Both the position numbers and the translations under genes were made by a program. This document shows, piece after piece, positions 16,910-26,649 of a stretch of DNA of 64,000 bases. The notes under the pieces are model-generated. The model was not told the DNA's origin. It did no database searches and saw nothing but the letters and a program-made list of their open reading frames with translations. The stretch lies in assembly GCA_963816065.1 (NCBI GenBank), contig CAWFJG010000011.1, forward strand, positions 62,001 through 126,000, written 5' to 3'. The DNA is from Roseiarcus sp963816065. Its GTDB lineage: Bacteria; Pseudomonadota; Alphaproteobacteria; Rhizobiales; Beijerinckiaceae. Within the stretch, counting starts at the first letter, position 1, and the number at the start of each line of letters is the position of its first letter.

Positions 16910-18029
16910 CGCCGACGCCCTTTCGCTGTCGGCCGACGAGACGGCGATCAGCGACACGGAGCGCGGCCGGACCGACGCCTTCAGCATGGCGAGGACGGCT
17001 CTCGCCGACATGTTCCGTGTGCCGCGGCTCGGATGGCGCGGTCTTCTCGCGGCGTTCGGCGTCGCGATCCTGGCGTGGCTCTCGACCTCGCTCTACCGCG
17101 TTCAGCCCGATGAGAAGGGCGTGGTGCTGCGCTTCGGCCAATGGGTCGCGACGACCGAACCGGGCCTGCACGCGCATTGGCCCTACCCGGTCGAGACGGT
17201 GCTGCTGCCCAAGGTGACCCAGGTCAACCAGATCCAGATCGGCGTGGGCCCGTCGGCCGGCGCGGGCCCGGGCGCGCCGAGCCGGGGCGGCCAGATGCTG
17301 ACCGGCGACGAGAACATCGTGGAAGCCGACTCCACCATCTTTTGGAAGATTCGAGATCCTGGCCGGTTTCTGTTCAGGGTGGAAAATCCGGAGCTGGCCG
17401 TGCGCACCGCAGCCGAGGGCGCTTTGCGCGACGTCATCAGCCGCACGCCGATCCAGGACGCGATGTCCGACAAGCGCCAGCAAATCGCCGATCAAACGCG
17501 CGAGGCTCTGCAAAAGCTGCTCGACGACGAGCAGGCGGGCGTCGAGATCACCCAGGTGCAGTTGCAGCGAGTCGAGCCTCCCCTCGCCGTGATCGACGCC
17601 TTCAACGACGTCCAGCGCGCCCGGGCCGATCAGGAGCGCGCCCGCAACGAGGCCGAGGCCTACGCCAACGACATCCTGCCGCGCGCCCGGGGCGAGGCGG
17701 CGCGCATCCGCCAGGACGCCGAGGCCTACCGGGTGCAAGTCGAGAACCTGGCGCACGGGAACGCCGACGCCTTCCTGCCGTTGCTGAAGAGCTACGAGGG
17801 GGCCAAGGACGTCACGGCCTGGCGGCTCTATCTCGACAGCGTCGACGAGGTCCTGCGGAAGGCCTCCAGGGTCATCGTCGACACGTCCGGCAAGGGCGTC
17901 TCGAGCGTCATGCCTTATCTGCCGATCAGCGAATTCAAGCCGCCGCCGCCGCCGTCGCCGCCAGCGCCGCAAGGCCCGCCGCCCGCCGCCGCCCCGACCG
18001 CTGCGCCGCCGCCGGGAGCGGGCAAATGA
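16896..18029 (+). CDS. hflK: FtsH protease modulator HflK
   Basis: The 377-residue protein has one N-terminal transmembrane helix (LLAAFGVAILAWLSTSLY) followed by an SPFH/band-7 domain (VQPDEKGVVLRFGQW...) and a long helical region rich in E/A/R. The C-terminus is Pro-rich and probably disordered. The start is TTG at 16896, inside the rlmN 3' end, with GAAGAAAG upstream. HflK pairs with HflC in the periplasm-facing complex that restrains FtsH. Its TGA overlaps the hflC ATG (ATGA). Confidence 0.94.
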   Translation: MDKIDADALSLSADETAISDTERGRTDAFSMARTALADMFRVPRLGWRGLLAAFGVAILAWLSTSLYRVQPDEKGVVLRFGQWVATTEPGLHAHWPYPVETVLLPKVTQVNQIQIGVGPSAGAGPGAPSRGGQMLTGDENIVEADSTIFWKIRDPGRFLFRVENPELAVRTAAEGALRDVISRTPIQDAMSDKRQQIADQTREALQKLLDDEQAGVEITQVQLQRVEPPLAVIDAFNDVQRARADQERARNEAEAYANDILPRARGEAARIRQDAEAYRVQVENLAHGNADAFLPLLKSYEGAKDVTAWRLYLDSVDEVLRKASRVIVDTSGKGVSSVMPYLPISEFKPPPPPSPPAPQGPPPAAAPTAAPPPGAGK

Positions 18030-18916
18030 GGCGCTGGCGGCTGGCGGCGCTCGCGGCGATCGCCCTGGCGCTGACCCTTGCCCTGGCCTCGATCTATCAG
18101 ATCGGCGAGGGCGAGCAGGCGCTCGTCGTCCGTCTCGGCGCGCCCGTCGCAGTCGTCGAGACCCCGGGGCTCAAGTTCAAGGTTCCGTTCATCGATACGG
18201 TCAACCTGACCTCGACGCGCTCGCTCCTGCTCGAGCCGCAAGTCGAGCAGGCGATCATGGGCGATCAGAAGCGGCTGGAAATCCAGCCCTACGCGCGCTA
18301 CCGGATCGTCGATCCGCTGCGCTTCTATCAGGCCCTGCGGACGCCTGAGGCGGCCGACATCCAGCTCAACCTGATGGTCAGCTCGGCGGCGCGGCGCTCG
18401 CTTGGACAGGCGCCCCTGCGCGCGCTTCTGACCGATGAGCGCGGGCGCATCCTGGACGCCATCCGCAAGGAGGTCGCGGAGAAGGCGGCGCCGCTCGGCG
18501 TCTCGGTCGACGAGGTGCGGTTCCGGCGCGCCGACCTGCCGTTCGAAACCAGTCAGGCGATCTACGACCGGATGAAATCCGAGCGGCAGCGCGAGGCCAA
18601 GGAGTTGCGGGCGCAAGGGTACGAATGGGCCCAGCAGATCGAGGCCAAGGCCGACCACGACCGGACCATCCTCCTGTCCGAGGCGCAGCAGGCTGCGGCG
18701 GTTGCGCGCGGCGACGGCGACGCTGTGGCGAACAGGACGCTTGCGGACGCCTTTTCGCAAAACCCGCAGTTCTACGCGATGGTCCGTGCGCTCCAGACCT
18801 ACAAGGGCGCGCTCGCCGGTTCGGGGCCGACCGTGATCGTGAGCCCCGAGGCCGAGTTCATGCGGCTCCTGAAATCGGGTCCCGCGACGGGGGCGGCGGA
18901 GGGTCCCAAACCTTGA
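18026..18916 (+). CDS. hflC: FtsH protease modulator HflC
   Basis: The 296-residue protein has an N-terminal transmembrane anchor (LAALAAIALALTLALASIY). The SPFH domain (VVRLGAPVAVVETPGLKFKV, then DQKRLEIQPYARYRI) is followed by the helical tail typical of HflC (DRTILLSEAQQAAAVARGDGDA, then FYAMVRALQTY). The start is fixed by the 4-base overlap with hflK. No DegQ/DegP-type protease follows, although one is common in alphaproteobacteria. The next gene is a TerC-family protein. Confidence 0.94.
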   Translation: MRRWRLAALAAIALALTLALASIYQIGEGEQALVVRLGAPVAVVETPGLKFKVPFIDTVNLTSTRSLLLEPQVEQAIMGDQKRLEIQPYARYRIVDPLRFYQALRTPEAADIQLNLMVSSAARRSLGQAPLRALLTDERGRILDAIRKEVAEKAAPLGVSVDEVRFRRADLPFETSQAIYDRMKSERQREAKELRAQGYEWAQQIEAKADHDRTILLSEAQQAAAVARGDGDAVANRTLADAFSQNPQFYAMVRALQTYKGALAGSGPTVIVSPEAEFMRLLKSGPATGAAEGPKP

Positions 18917-18950
18917 GGTCGAGCGCGATCGGCGGCTCGGGCGGCGGCGC

Positions 18951-19952
18951 GTGACCGACCTCGCCGCTTCGCTCTTTCTGCTCTTGCAGATCTTCTTCGT
19001 CGACCTGCTGCTCGGCGCGGACAACGCCATCGTCATCGCGATGGCCTGCGGACGATTGCCGCCGGAAGACACGCGCCGGGCGGTTCTGTTCGGCGCCGCT
19101 GGCGCGATCCTGCTCAGGCTTGCGATGCTCCTGTTCGCCAACGCGCTGCTCGGCGTGCCGCTGGTGAAGCTGGTCGGCGCCTGGATGCTCCTGGTCATCG
19201 CCCTCAATGTGCGCACGAACGGCGCCAAGTCCGCCGACGGGCCGGCCGGCGGGCGCGCGGGCGCGCAGGACTTCCTCTCCGCCGCCGTCGTCATCATGTT
19301 CGCCGACGCGGCGATGAGCCTCGACAACGTGGTGGCGCTGGCGGCGATCGCCGGCGGCAACTTCTGGCTTCTGACGCTCGGCGTCCTGATCAGCATCCCC
19401 ATCCTCGTTTACGGCGCCGTCATCCTGACCCGGATCATGCGGCATGCGCCCGAGGTTTTTGTCGTTGGCGCGGCCTTTCTCGGCTGGATCGCCGGGGCCA
19501 TGGCGGTCACCGACCCGCTCGTCGGGGGGTGGATCGACGCCAACGCCCCCGCGCTCGGCGTCTTTGCCCCCGCGCTCGGCGCCCTCTTCGTGCTCGCCGC
19601 TGGGAGGGGCGACCCGCGTCCGGCGGTTTTGGCGCCTTCGGCGCTCGACCCCACCCTGCCTCGGGGGATCGGGCTCCCGCTCGCCGCCGCGGCGCCTTCC
19701 CGCGAAAGGCCGTCGCCGGTCGCGGCGCCGCCCCGCGTCACCGCGCCCATCGCGCCCATTCCGCCCATTCCGCCGCCGGTTGCGCCCTCGCCGTCCGGCG
19801 ACGCCATGCCTGGGTTCGCCTCGGAGGCGCCGGCGGCCCGGGGCCGCGCGGTCTTGAACGAGGAGCGGCTCGTCATCGCCGGCTTCATTCTGCTCGCCGT
19901 GCTGGCGGGCCTGATCATCTTCGTTGCAGCCTTCTACGACAGCCTGACATGA
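18951..19952 (+). CDS. TerC-family (YjbE-type) integral membrane protein with Pro-rich insert
   Basis: The protein has 333 residues. The TerC core covers residues 1-205, with the paired motif LLLGADNAIVIAMA (Asp/Asn in helix 1) and MSLDNVVALAA. It is related to metal/tellurite resistance and Mn/Ca efflux proteins. Instead of ending there, a low-complexity Pro/Ala linker (about 215-300, with PIAPIPPIPPP) leads to one extra C-terminal transmembrane helix. The GTG start at 18951 lies 34 bp after hflC, so co-transcription with rlmN-hflKC is likely. Confidence 0.85.
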   Translation: MTDLAASLFLLLQIFFVDLLLGADNAIVIAMACGRLPPEDTRRAVLFGAAGAILLRLAMLLFANALLGVPLVKLVGAWMLLVIALNVRTNGAKSADGPAGGRAGAQDFLSAAVVIMFADAAMSLDNVVALAAIAGGNFWLLTLGVLISIPILVYGAVILTRIMRHAPEVFVVGAAFLGWIAGAMAVTDPLVGGWIDANAPALGVFAPALGALFVLAAGRGDPRPAVLAPSALDPTLPRGIGLPLAAAAPSRERPSPVAAPPRVTAPIAPIPPIPPPVAPSPSGDAMPGFASEAPAARGRAVLNEERLVIAGFILLAVLAGLIIFVAAFYDSLT

Positions 19953-20032
19953 GGAGCGGCGCCCCAGCGGCCGCGGCAGCCATGCGAAAGGTCTTGACTT
20001 CTCCCGCGCGGGACGGCGACCGAATTGCGGTC

Positions 20033-21008
20033 ATGAAGCCTGACCATCATCCGTTCGAGTTGCGCGGGCCCCGCCGCAGCGAGCGCCTGAGGCAACGCGC
20101 AGCCTGGATGTATTTCGTCGAGGAGATGACCCAGAGCGCCATCGCCGACGCGCTCGGCGTCGGGCGCGTCACGGTCGTGCGCATGCTGGCCGAGGCCAAG
20201 GCCCTCGGCGAGGTGCGCATCGCGCTGTCGCGCGGCCATGCCGAGCTCGGCGGGCTCGAGGCCGCGCTCTGCTCGATCTACCGCCTGGACGACGCGCTGG
20301 TCGCGCCGCTCTCGGCCGCCGACGCGGACGCCACCGCGCCGATCGGCGCCGTGCTCGGCGAATACGTGTCGTCGCTGCTGCGCAACGACATGAAGATCGG
20401 CCTGGGCTGGGGACGGACGCTCAACCGGTCGCTTGAGCACCTGCGCGAGCGGACGCTGCGCGGCTTGAACGTCGTGTCGCTGGTCGGCGGCGTGACCCAT
20501 TTCGCCCACGACAACCCGGCCGAGTTCCCCTCCGCCTTCGCCCGCGCCTTCAGCGCCGAGTGCTATCTCATCCCCGCCCCCGCACTGGTCGACAGCCCGG
20601 CGACCAAGTCGGCGCTGATCGAGCGCTGCGGCCTGCGCGCGGTCTACGATTTCGCCCAGACGCTGGACGCGGTCGTGGTCGGCGTCGGGTCGCTGGGGCC
20701 CGAGTTCGACCCCCTCCCGGTTCGAGCTGATCGGTGAAGCGGACCGGCAGGTGCTGCGCGAGTACGGCGCGGTCGGCGAATTGCTCTGCAACGTGTTCGA
20801 CCGCGAGGGACGGGTGGTCGACCATCCGCTCAACCAGCGGGTGATGTCGGTGCCCCTGGACCTGGTGCGCGCCACTCCGGTCCGGGTGATGGCCGCGGGC
20901 GGCGCCGGCAAGTTCACCGCGGTCGAGGGCGCGATCAAGCTCCTGAAGCCGACCGCGCTGGTGACGGACGAGATCACCGCGCGCAAGCTCACCAACATGC
21001 CGGTCTGA
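20033..21008 (+). CDS. SorC/DeoR-type sugar-binding transcriptional regulator (one frameshift)
   Basis: The N-terminus has an HTH (WMYFVEEMTQSAIADALGVGRVTVVRML). A SorC-type sugar-phosphate-binding domain follows (IGLGWGRTLN, then NVVSLVGGVTHF, VVVGVGSL). The frame breaks at the run of five C at about 20711-20715. One extra C restores SRFELIGEADRQVLREYGAVGE...TALVTDEITARKLTNM to the end at 21008. The corrected length is about 324 residues, normal for the family. An in-frame upstream ATG at 19982 is possible. It probably controls a sugar or polyol operon, but none is adjacent, so the target is unknown. Confidence 0.85.
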
Positions 21009-21816
21009 CCCTGGAAGGCGCGGGGGTGAACGCGCTGGCCCGGACGGCAGATTTGGAAGTCCTCAGCGCTCCGCGGCGGCGCCCCCGGGCTCCGCGAATT
21101 GGGCCTTTTTACCGTTTGGATTTGTTTGGATTTCCTTGGATTCTCTCGTCCGAAATGAGTGTTTTCAATAGGTTAAGCGGCTCATGGCGACGAAAATAAA
21201 TTTCGAACGGCCCTTCGGCGGAAAGCAAGCCGATGCGCCTGCGCAGCGGCGCCGACAAGAGACTTGCCCCACAGTCCGGTCGTTTCATGAAAGCATAGTC
21301 GCATAGATACTGTTTATCAGAAGTTGGCGCTCCTTGCAAGGCTTTGCGCGCGGCGTCCGCTCGGATTGGCGGCTCGTGGGCCCGGAGGCGACCCAGAGGG
21401 GCGTTTCGTCGCGACCCATATGAACGCCGCGAATCGACGGATTGGGGACGCAGCCGATGGCGGGGCTTGAACCCGCAAATTAGGCGGACTCCTCCCTTCC
21501 AAACGGATGTCCGGGAAGGCAGGACTCGATGTATCGCGGTCGTGGCGGAGCGCGACCGCGAACGGCGCCAGTGGGAGGGCGAGCGGTCGTAGACCTGCGC
21601 GACCGGAAGGGCAACCGTCCGCCAGCGGAAGCTGCGCATTTCGATGCGCTGCAAGTTCGTAGCACTGAGAATCGACTCGAATGGCGGCTGGATTATTCCA
21701 AAGCCGGAGCCGACGATCCGTCCTTCCGCACCTCGTTCGGAAAAGCTCATGCCGAGCGCACCGCGGACATTGTTGAGGGAAACCGCGCCCGCTCCGATCC
21801 GTGCGCGAATAGTCAT
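21009..21816. other. Intergenic region of about 0.8 kb, no supportable gene
   Basis: Several frames are open, as expected for GC-rich DNA, including a long minus-strand frame, but none shows a fold or motif I recognise. At 21115-21144 a 10-bp unit is repeated three times (GTTTGGATTT, GTTTGGATTT, CCTTGGATTC). Around 21455-21475 a sequence resembles a tRNA T-arm, but no tRNA body surrounds it. Confidence 0.5.
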
Positions 21817-22837
21817 CTAGAGCCTGAAGGTCGTCCTGGCGCGGAACTGGCCTGGAGGGGAGCCGGTCCACCGGCGGAACGCGCGCGTGAAAGAGGCCTG
21901 ATCAGAATAGCCCAGATGCGCGGCGATGGCGGCGATCGTGACATTTCGTTCCTTTAGCCGCCTCAACGTTTGGCTCCGCCGCACGTCGGCGAGCAGTTCT
22001 GAAAAGCTCGTCCCCTCCTCTTCAAGCTGACGCTGAAATGTGCGGGCGCTCGTTCCCGCCGCAGCGACGACCCGCTTCATGGTCGGCGTCTCGTCGCTTT
22101 CGATCATCAGACCCAGCATGGACTTCACCGAATTCGGCGAAGGTCTCGCCGCCGCGCAGCGAAGCCCTGCCGTCGAGCCCCCTGGGATTGAGACGGTCTC
22201 TCGCCATCTTGCCGAACGCGCGCTCCATGACGCGGTCGTCAACGACGAGCGTAACTCCACGAGACCTCGTCTCAACGACGCCGTCGCCGAACCAGGAATG
22301 AAGGTGCGCAACACCGTGCGTGGGATGTGGGGGGATCTCGATGCGCGCGATCCGATGCGCCGGGTCGCCGGCCATGCTCAGGATGCGATCGATCATGGCG
22401 GCGGCGTATTGAAGGAGCAGGTGCCGCGTCTCGGGATCGAACTTGTGGGCAAAGAATTCGCGCACCACATATTGACCGGGTTTTCGCTCGAACGACACCT
22501 GCTCGTGGGAACAATAGTAAGGTAAGGCTGCGACGACCCTGCCCAACGCCTCGGCGGGGGTTCGGGCGCCGAGGGCGACCTTCCCGAGCATGGCGATCTC
22601 GAGGCTGCCCGAGCGGGAAAGGACACGGCATGGTAGATCCGGGCCATGCCGGCGTGCGGCGTTGCGGAGCAGAGCGGCCGCATGCACCAATGGGATCGGA
22701 CGAAAGGGATCAGTTATCGGGCTCGACGACAGCCCTGCTTCCGATAGCGCGCGCTCGATTGATGCGCCTTCCTCCGCAAGCCAGTGCAGGGTCGGCAAGA
22801 GCGCGAAGCCGCGTATCAATGGAATGGCGGCCGGCAT
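21817..22837 (-). CDS. AraC-family transcriptional regulator with arabinose-binding-like N-domain (one frameshift)
   Basis: The first part (MPAAIPLIRGFALLPTLHWLAEEG... to RASLRGGETFAE) matches the N-terminal domain found in OruR/ArgR-like AraC regulators. The HTH_18 C-terminus lies in another frame (SVKSMLGLMIESDE...SARTFQRQLEEEG...IAAHLGYSDQASFTRAFRRWTG). One extra T in GAATTC at about 22133-22136 explains the break, and the total length is 3n+1. The corrected size is about 339 residues. It is transcribed away from the HdeA-arylsulfatase operon, with starts about 130 bp apart, so it may regulate that operon. Confidence 0.85.
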
Positions 22838-22970
22838 CGCCTTACGTTGCTCCCTGCTCCGAAAATTCCATCGGGTTGTCTAGGCACATTTTGGCGTCAA
22901 ATGCCAAGCCGGCGTTCCGGCGTGTCCCTAGAGACAGGCATGGAGAAATGGGGCTGGAAGGGAGCCGAGC

Positions 22971-23327
22971 ATGTCAAAATCAGCATTGTTGGGCGTTGTG
23001 GCGGTATTGTCGATTGCCGGAGCGGCGAAGGCTGATCCGGTCGATCTGTCGGCTTATGTCGACGCCAACGGTTTTATCAAAGTGCAGCATCTGACCTGCG
23101 CGCAACTCGCCAACACCTATCAGGAAGACGCGAACGCGCTCATGGCCTGGTACAGCGGCTGGTACAACGGCCTCGCTCACAAGAATGAGATGGACTTCAA
23201 GAAGGGCCGCGAGCTCGAGCATCTCGTCATCGAATATTGCAAGGCGCATCCGGACGAGAAGATCATTCACGCCATTGCTGTGAATTTGAAGGACATGCGC
23301 GCCGAAGGGCTGATGCAGGAAAAGTAA
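22971..23327 (+). CDS. HdeA/HdeB-like periplasmic protein
   Basis: The 118-residue secreted protein has a signal peptide MSKSALLGVVAVLSIAGAAKA. The mature part shows the HdeA/HdeB pattern: Cys in LTCAQLANTY, aromatic-rich MAWYSGWYNG, and a second Cys in VIEYCKAHP, forming one disulphide. Family members act as acid-activated periplasmic chaperones. In rhizobia such proteins are often not tied to acid stress. It is the first gene of a likely four-gene run ending with a small membrane protein. Confidence 0.85.
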   Translation: MSKSALLGVVAVLSIAGAAKADPVDLSAYVDANGFIKVQHLTCAQLANTYQEDANALMAWYSGWYNGLAHKNEMDFKKGRELEHLVIEYCKAHPDEKIIHAIAVNLKDMRAEGLMQEK

Positions 23328-23337
23328 GGGGGGATCA

Positions 23338-23715
23338 ATGAGAAATCTGCTTCTGTCGGCGGCGCTCTGCGCCGTGGCATCTATCGGTCTGGCGACCGCG
23401 GCGAGCGCGCAGCAAACTGTGACGTTTCTGTGCGCGGCGCCGGCCGGGCACACGTGCCAGTTCGCCGTGAAAACCGGAGGATCTCAAATCTCTTTCACGT
23501 TGCCTTCCGGCGAGAGAAAGGAGGTGCCTAGGGTCACGCCTCACGCCGACAAATACTGCGTCTGCGACCCCGGTCCGGTGACTCGTGACTGTCAGGCCCC
23601 GCAACTGGACCATTGGTGCCTGGGCTCCTGGCTCGACGTCGATACAGGACTGAATTCCGAGAACGACTACGGAAAGAACGCGTTCGCGGCAGGACGAGAA
23701 GGACTAGCGGATTGA
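23338..23715 (+). CDS. Small secreted Cys-rich protein of unknown function
   Basis: The 125-residue protein has a clear signal peptide (MRNLLLSAALCAVASIGLATAASA). The mature part has six Cys (FLCAAPAGHTCQF; KYCVCDPG; RDCQAP; HWCLG), suggesting up to three disulphides in the periplasm. No family is recognised. It sits 10 bp after the HdeA-like gene and 50 bp before the arylsulfatase gene, so it is probably co-expressed with both. Confidence 0.75.
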   Translation: MRNLLLSAALCAVASIGLATAASAQQTVTFLCAAPAGHTCQFAVKTGGSQISFTLPSGERKEVPRVTPHADKYCVCDPGPVTRDCQAPQLDHWCLGSWLDVDTGLNSENDYGKNAFAAGREGLAD

Positions 23716-23765
23716 AGATGCGGCAAGCCGCGCGCCACGGACATCAACGAGTGGGAGGACGCCAA

Positions 23766-26246
23766 ATGAAACCGGTCCAGCATATCTTCGCGACCGCCGT
23801 ATCCGCCCTCACCCTCGCGCTCGGCTCGTCCGCCGGCTTCGCCCAGCAGGTGACCGGGGTTCTCGGCTCGCCGACCGCCACCACGACGATCGACGGCAAA
23901 CAGCTTCCGCCGCCCAATCCGCCCTTTGGCGGCGTCATCAAGGAGCGAGCCTCGGAGTCGACGCCCTGGTGGGCGCCGCGGATCGTGCCGCCGAAGGGCG
24001 CGCCCAATGTGCTGCTGATCATGACGGACGACGACGGTTTCGGCGTGCCGAGCACCTTCGGCGGCGTCATCCCCAGCCCCGCTCTGGATCGCATCGCGAA
24101 CGCTGGGCTGCGCTACACGAACTTCCACTCGACCTCGCTCTGCTCGCCCACTCGGGCCGCGCTGATCACGGGTCGCAATCACCACGTCGCCGGCTTCGGC
24201 GTCGTGGACGAGATTGGCACCGGCTATCCGGGGTACGACTCGATCATCCTGAAAGCCAACGGCACCATTGGCACGATCCTGAAGGAGAACGGATACGGCG
24301 CCGCGTGGTTCGGCAAGGACCACAACACGCCATCCTATCAAGCGACCCAGGCCGGGCCGTTCGACCAGTGGCCGGTTGGAATGGGTTTCGACACTTTCTA
24401 CGGCTTCGTCGGCGGCGACGCGAGCCAGTGGCAGCCGAACCTCTATCGCAATACGACCGCGATCTTTCCTTTCCAGGACAACCCGGGCTGGAATTTGACG
24501 ACCGCCATGGCCGACGAGGCCATCCACTACATGAAGCAGCTCAAGGAGATCGCGCCGGAGAAGCCGTTCTTTGTCTACTACGTGCCCGGCGGCACCCATG
24601 CGCCGCACCACCCCACGCCGGAATGGATCAAAAAAATCAGCAACATGCACCTGTTCGACGATGGCTGGAACAAACTGCGGGAGACGATCTTCGCCAACCA
24701 GAAGCGCCTCGGGATTATGCCCGAAAACGCCAAGCTGACCGCATGGCCGGACGGACAGGCCGAGTATGGCGGGGCAAAGCTGCCGCAGTGGGACACTCTG
24801 AGCCTCGAGCAGAAGAAGCTCTTCATCAGGCAAGCGGACGTCTACGGCGCCTATGAGGCGTATACGGACCATGAGATCGGCCGCGTCATCCAGGCGGTCG
24901 AGGATCTCGGACAACTCGACAACACGCTGATCATCTACATCAGCGGCGACAACGGCGCGAGCGCGGAGGGCATGCTCAACGGGACGCCGAACGAGTTCAC
25001 CACCTTCAACGGGGTCGAGGTGCCGGTGAAGGACCAGTTCCTCTGGTACCCATTCTGGGGATCGGAAAGCACGTACCCGCATTTCGCCGCGCCGTGGGCG
25101 TGGGCGTTCGACACGCCATTCAAATGGGTGAAGCAGGTGGCGTCGCACTTCGGCGGCACGGCCCAGGGCATGGCCATCTCCTGGCCCGGCCACATCAACG
25201 ACGTCGGCGGCGTGCGCCGCCAGTTCCACCACATCATCGACATCGCCCCGACCATCCTCGAAGCGGCCGGCATTCCGCAGCCCGACACGGTCGACGGGAT
25301 CAAGCAAAATCCGATGGACGGCGTGAGCATGGCGTACACGTGGGACAAGGCGAACGCCGACGCGCCTTCCCGCCGGACGACGCAATATTTCGAGATGCTC
25401 GGCAATCGCGCGATCTATCACGAGGGATGGGTGGCCGCGACGACGCCGGCGACCCTTCCCTGGGAACTCAGCACCAAGCCCGCTCCGGACGTGATCACGG
25501 GCTACAAATGGGAGCTCTACAACGTCAAGGAGGATCCGACCGAGTCCAACGACCTCGCTCAGGCGATGCCCGACAAGCTCAAGGACATGCAGGACCTCTT
25601 TTACGCCGAGGCGAGGAAGAACAATGTGCTTCCGCTCGACAACTCGTCGCTCACTCGCTGGAATGCGCCCCGCCCGAGCCTCACCGCTGGCCGCAAGACC
25701 TTCACCTATTCAGGCGAATTGAGCGGCGTGCCGGCGAGCGGCGCGCCGAGCATCCTGAACCGGGCCTACACGATCACCGCCGAAGTCCAGATTCCCGAGG
25801 GCGGAGCGGAGGGCATGATCGTCACCCAAGGCGGCCGCTTCGGCGGCTACGGCCTCTTCCTCAGCAAGGGCGAATTCGGCTTCGATCGAGGCCGGGTCGT
25901 GTTTCTTTACAATCTGCTCGACCTCAAGCGCACCATGTGGGAGGGGCCCGAGTTGGAGCCTGGTCGGCACACGATCGTGTTCCAATGGACCCCCGAAGGC
26001 CCCGGCCTCGGCAAGGGCGGCACGGGCGTGCTCACGGTGGACGGCAAGGAGGCCGCCAGGAACACGATGGACCACTCGACCCCGATCACCTTCCCGGAAG
26101 ACGAGACCTTCGATATCGGGATGGACACCCGCACCGGGGTCGCGCTGCTCGAATATCGCTACGATCCGCCGTTCAAGTTCACCGGCAAGATCGACAGGCT
26201 GACGTTCGAACTCGGTCCGGATCTGGCGTCGGAAGCTAAGAAGTGA
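23766..26246 (+). CDS. Secreted arylsulfatase (type I, formylglycine-dependent)
   Basis: The 826-residue protein has a signal peptide (to SSAGFA). The sulfatase domain begins with the metal-ligand motif NVLLIMTDDDGFG. The active-site Cys is C126 in CSPTR, the C-type consensus converted to formylglycine, and further motifs are TGRNHH and GDNGAS. A C-terminal beta-rich domain (about 650-820, YSGELSGVP..., FKFTGKIDRLTFELG) is concanavalin-like. Met at 23766 follows GGGAGG and opens the signal peptide. It hydrolyses sulfate esters, probably for sulfur scavenging. The maturase is not in the window. Confidence 0.93.
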   Translation: MKPVQHIFATAVSALTLALGSSAGFAQQVTGVLGSPTATTTIDGKQLPPPNPPFGGVIKERASESTPWWAPRIVPPKGAPNVLLIMTDDDGFGVPSTFGGVIPSPALDRIANAGLRYTNFHSTSLCSPTRAALITGRNHHVAGFGVVDEIGTGYPGYDSIILKANGTIGTILKENGYGAAWFGKDHNTPSYQATQAGPFDQWPVGMGFDTFYGFVGGDASQWQPNLYRNTTAIFPFQDNPGWNLTTAMADEAIHYMKQLKEIAPEKPFFVYYVPGGTHAPHHPTPEWIKKISNMHLFDDGWNKLRETIFANQKRLGIMPENAKLTAWPDGQAEYGGAKLPQWDTLSLEQKKLFIRQADVYGAYEAYTDHEIGRVIQAVEDLGQLDNTLIIYISGDNGASAEGMLNGTPNEFTTFNGVEVPVKDQFLWYPFWGSESTYPHFAAPWAWAFDTPFKWVKQVASHFGGTAQGMAISWPGHINDVGGVRRQFHHIIDIAPTILEAAGIPQPDTVDGIKQNPMDGVSMAYTWDKANADAPSRRTTQYFEMLGNRAIYHEGWVAATTPATLPWELSTKPAPDVITGYKWELYNVKEDPTESNDLAQAMPDKLKDMQDLFYAEARKNNVLPLDNSSLTRWNAPRPSLTAGRKTFTYSGELSGVPASGAPSILNRAYTITAEVQIPEGGAEGMIVTQGGRFGGYGLFLSKGEFGFDRGRVVFLYNLLDLKRTMWEGPELEPGRHTIVFQWTPEGPGLGKGGTGVLTVDGKEAARNTMDHSTPITFPEDETFDIGMDTRTGVALLEYRYDPPFKFTGKIDRLTFELGPDLASEAKK

Positions 26247-26295
26247 CGAGGTCGGCCGGTCGGCCGGCGAGAGAGGGGCCGGTTCCCGGCGAAGC

Positions 26296-26649
26296 ATGAA
26301 GGCGACGCTCATTTTCGCAAGCGTCGCCGAAGCGGCGACGGGCCTTGCGTTGCTGATCGTTCCGTCGCTGGTCGCGCAGCTATTGCTGGGCGAGCCGCTT
26401 GTCGGCGTCGCGATCCAGGTAGCGCGCGTGGCCGGCATCGCTCTGCTCGGCCTCGGGGTCGCCTGCTGGCCGGGGCCGCCACTTGTCGGCATGCTGATCT
26501 ACAGTGCAATGGTCACGTTCTACCTCGCCTACCTCGGCCTGTCAGGCGGGTCGAGCGGCATCTTCCTATGGCCGGCCGTCATTTTGCACCTGCTGTTGAC
26601 AGCCTTCTTGGCTCGACATTCGCCCTCCTCAACGACTGGGACTGGCTGA
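26296..26649 (+). CDS. Small four-helix membrane protein
   Basis: The 117-residue protein consists almost entirely of four hydrophobic segments (TLIFASVAEAATGLALLIVP; IQVARVAGIALLGLGVACW; GMLIYSAMVTFYLAYLGL; IFLWPAVILHLLLTAFL). There is no recognised family beyond a general DoxX-like small membrane protein appearance. It starts 49 bp after the arylsulfatase gene, so it is likely the last gene of that operon. Confidence 0.7.
   Translation: MKATLIFASVAEAATGLALLIVPSLVAQLLLGEPLVGVAIQVARVAGIALLGLGVACWPGPPLVGMLIYSAMVTFYLAYLGLSGGSSGIFLWPAVILHLLLTAFLARHSPSSTTGTG

Noticed and set aside
21440..21500. tRNA-like T-arm (GCGGG-TTCAAGC-CCCGC on the minus strand)
   Set aside because: No acceptor stem, D-arm or anticodon arm can be drawn around it, so it is not called as a tRNA.
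21109..21816. 235-residue minus-strand open frame
   Set aside because: Arg/Ser-rich composition typical of a GC-rich shadow frame, no domain, and only weak coding character.
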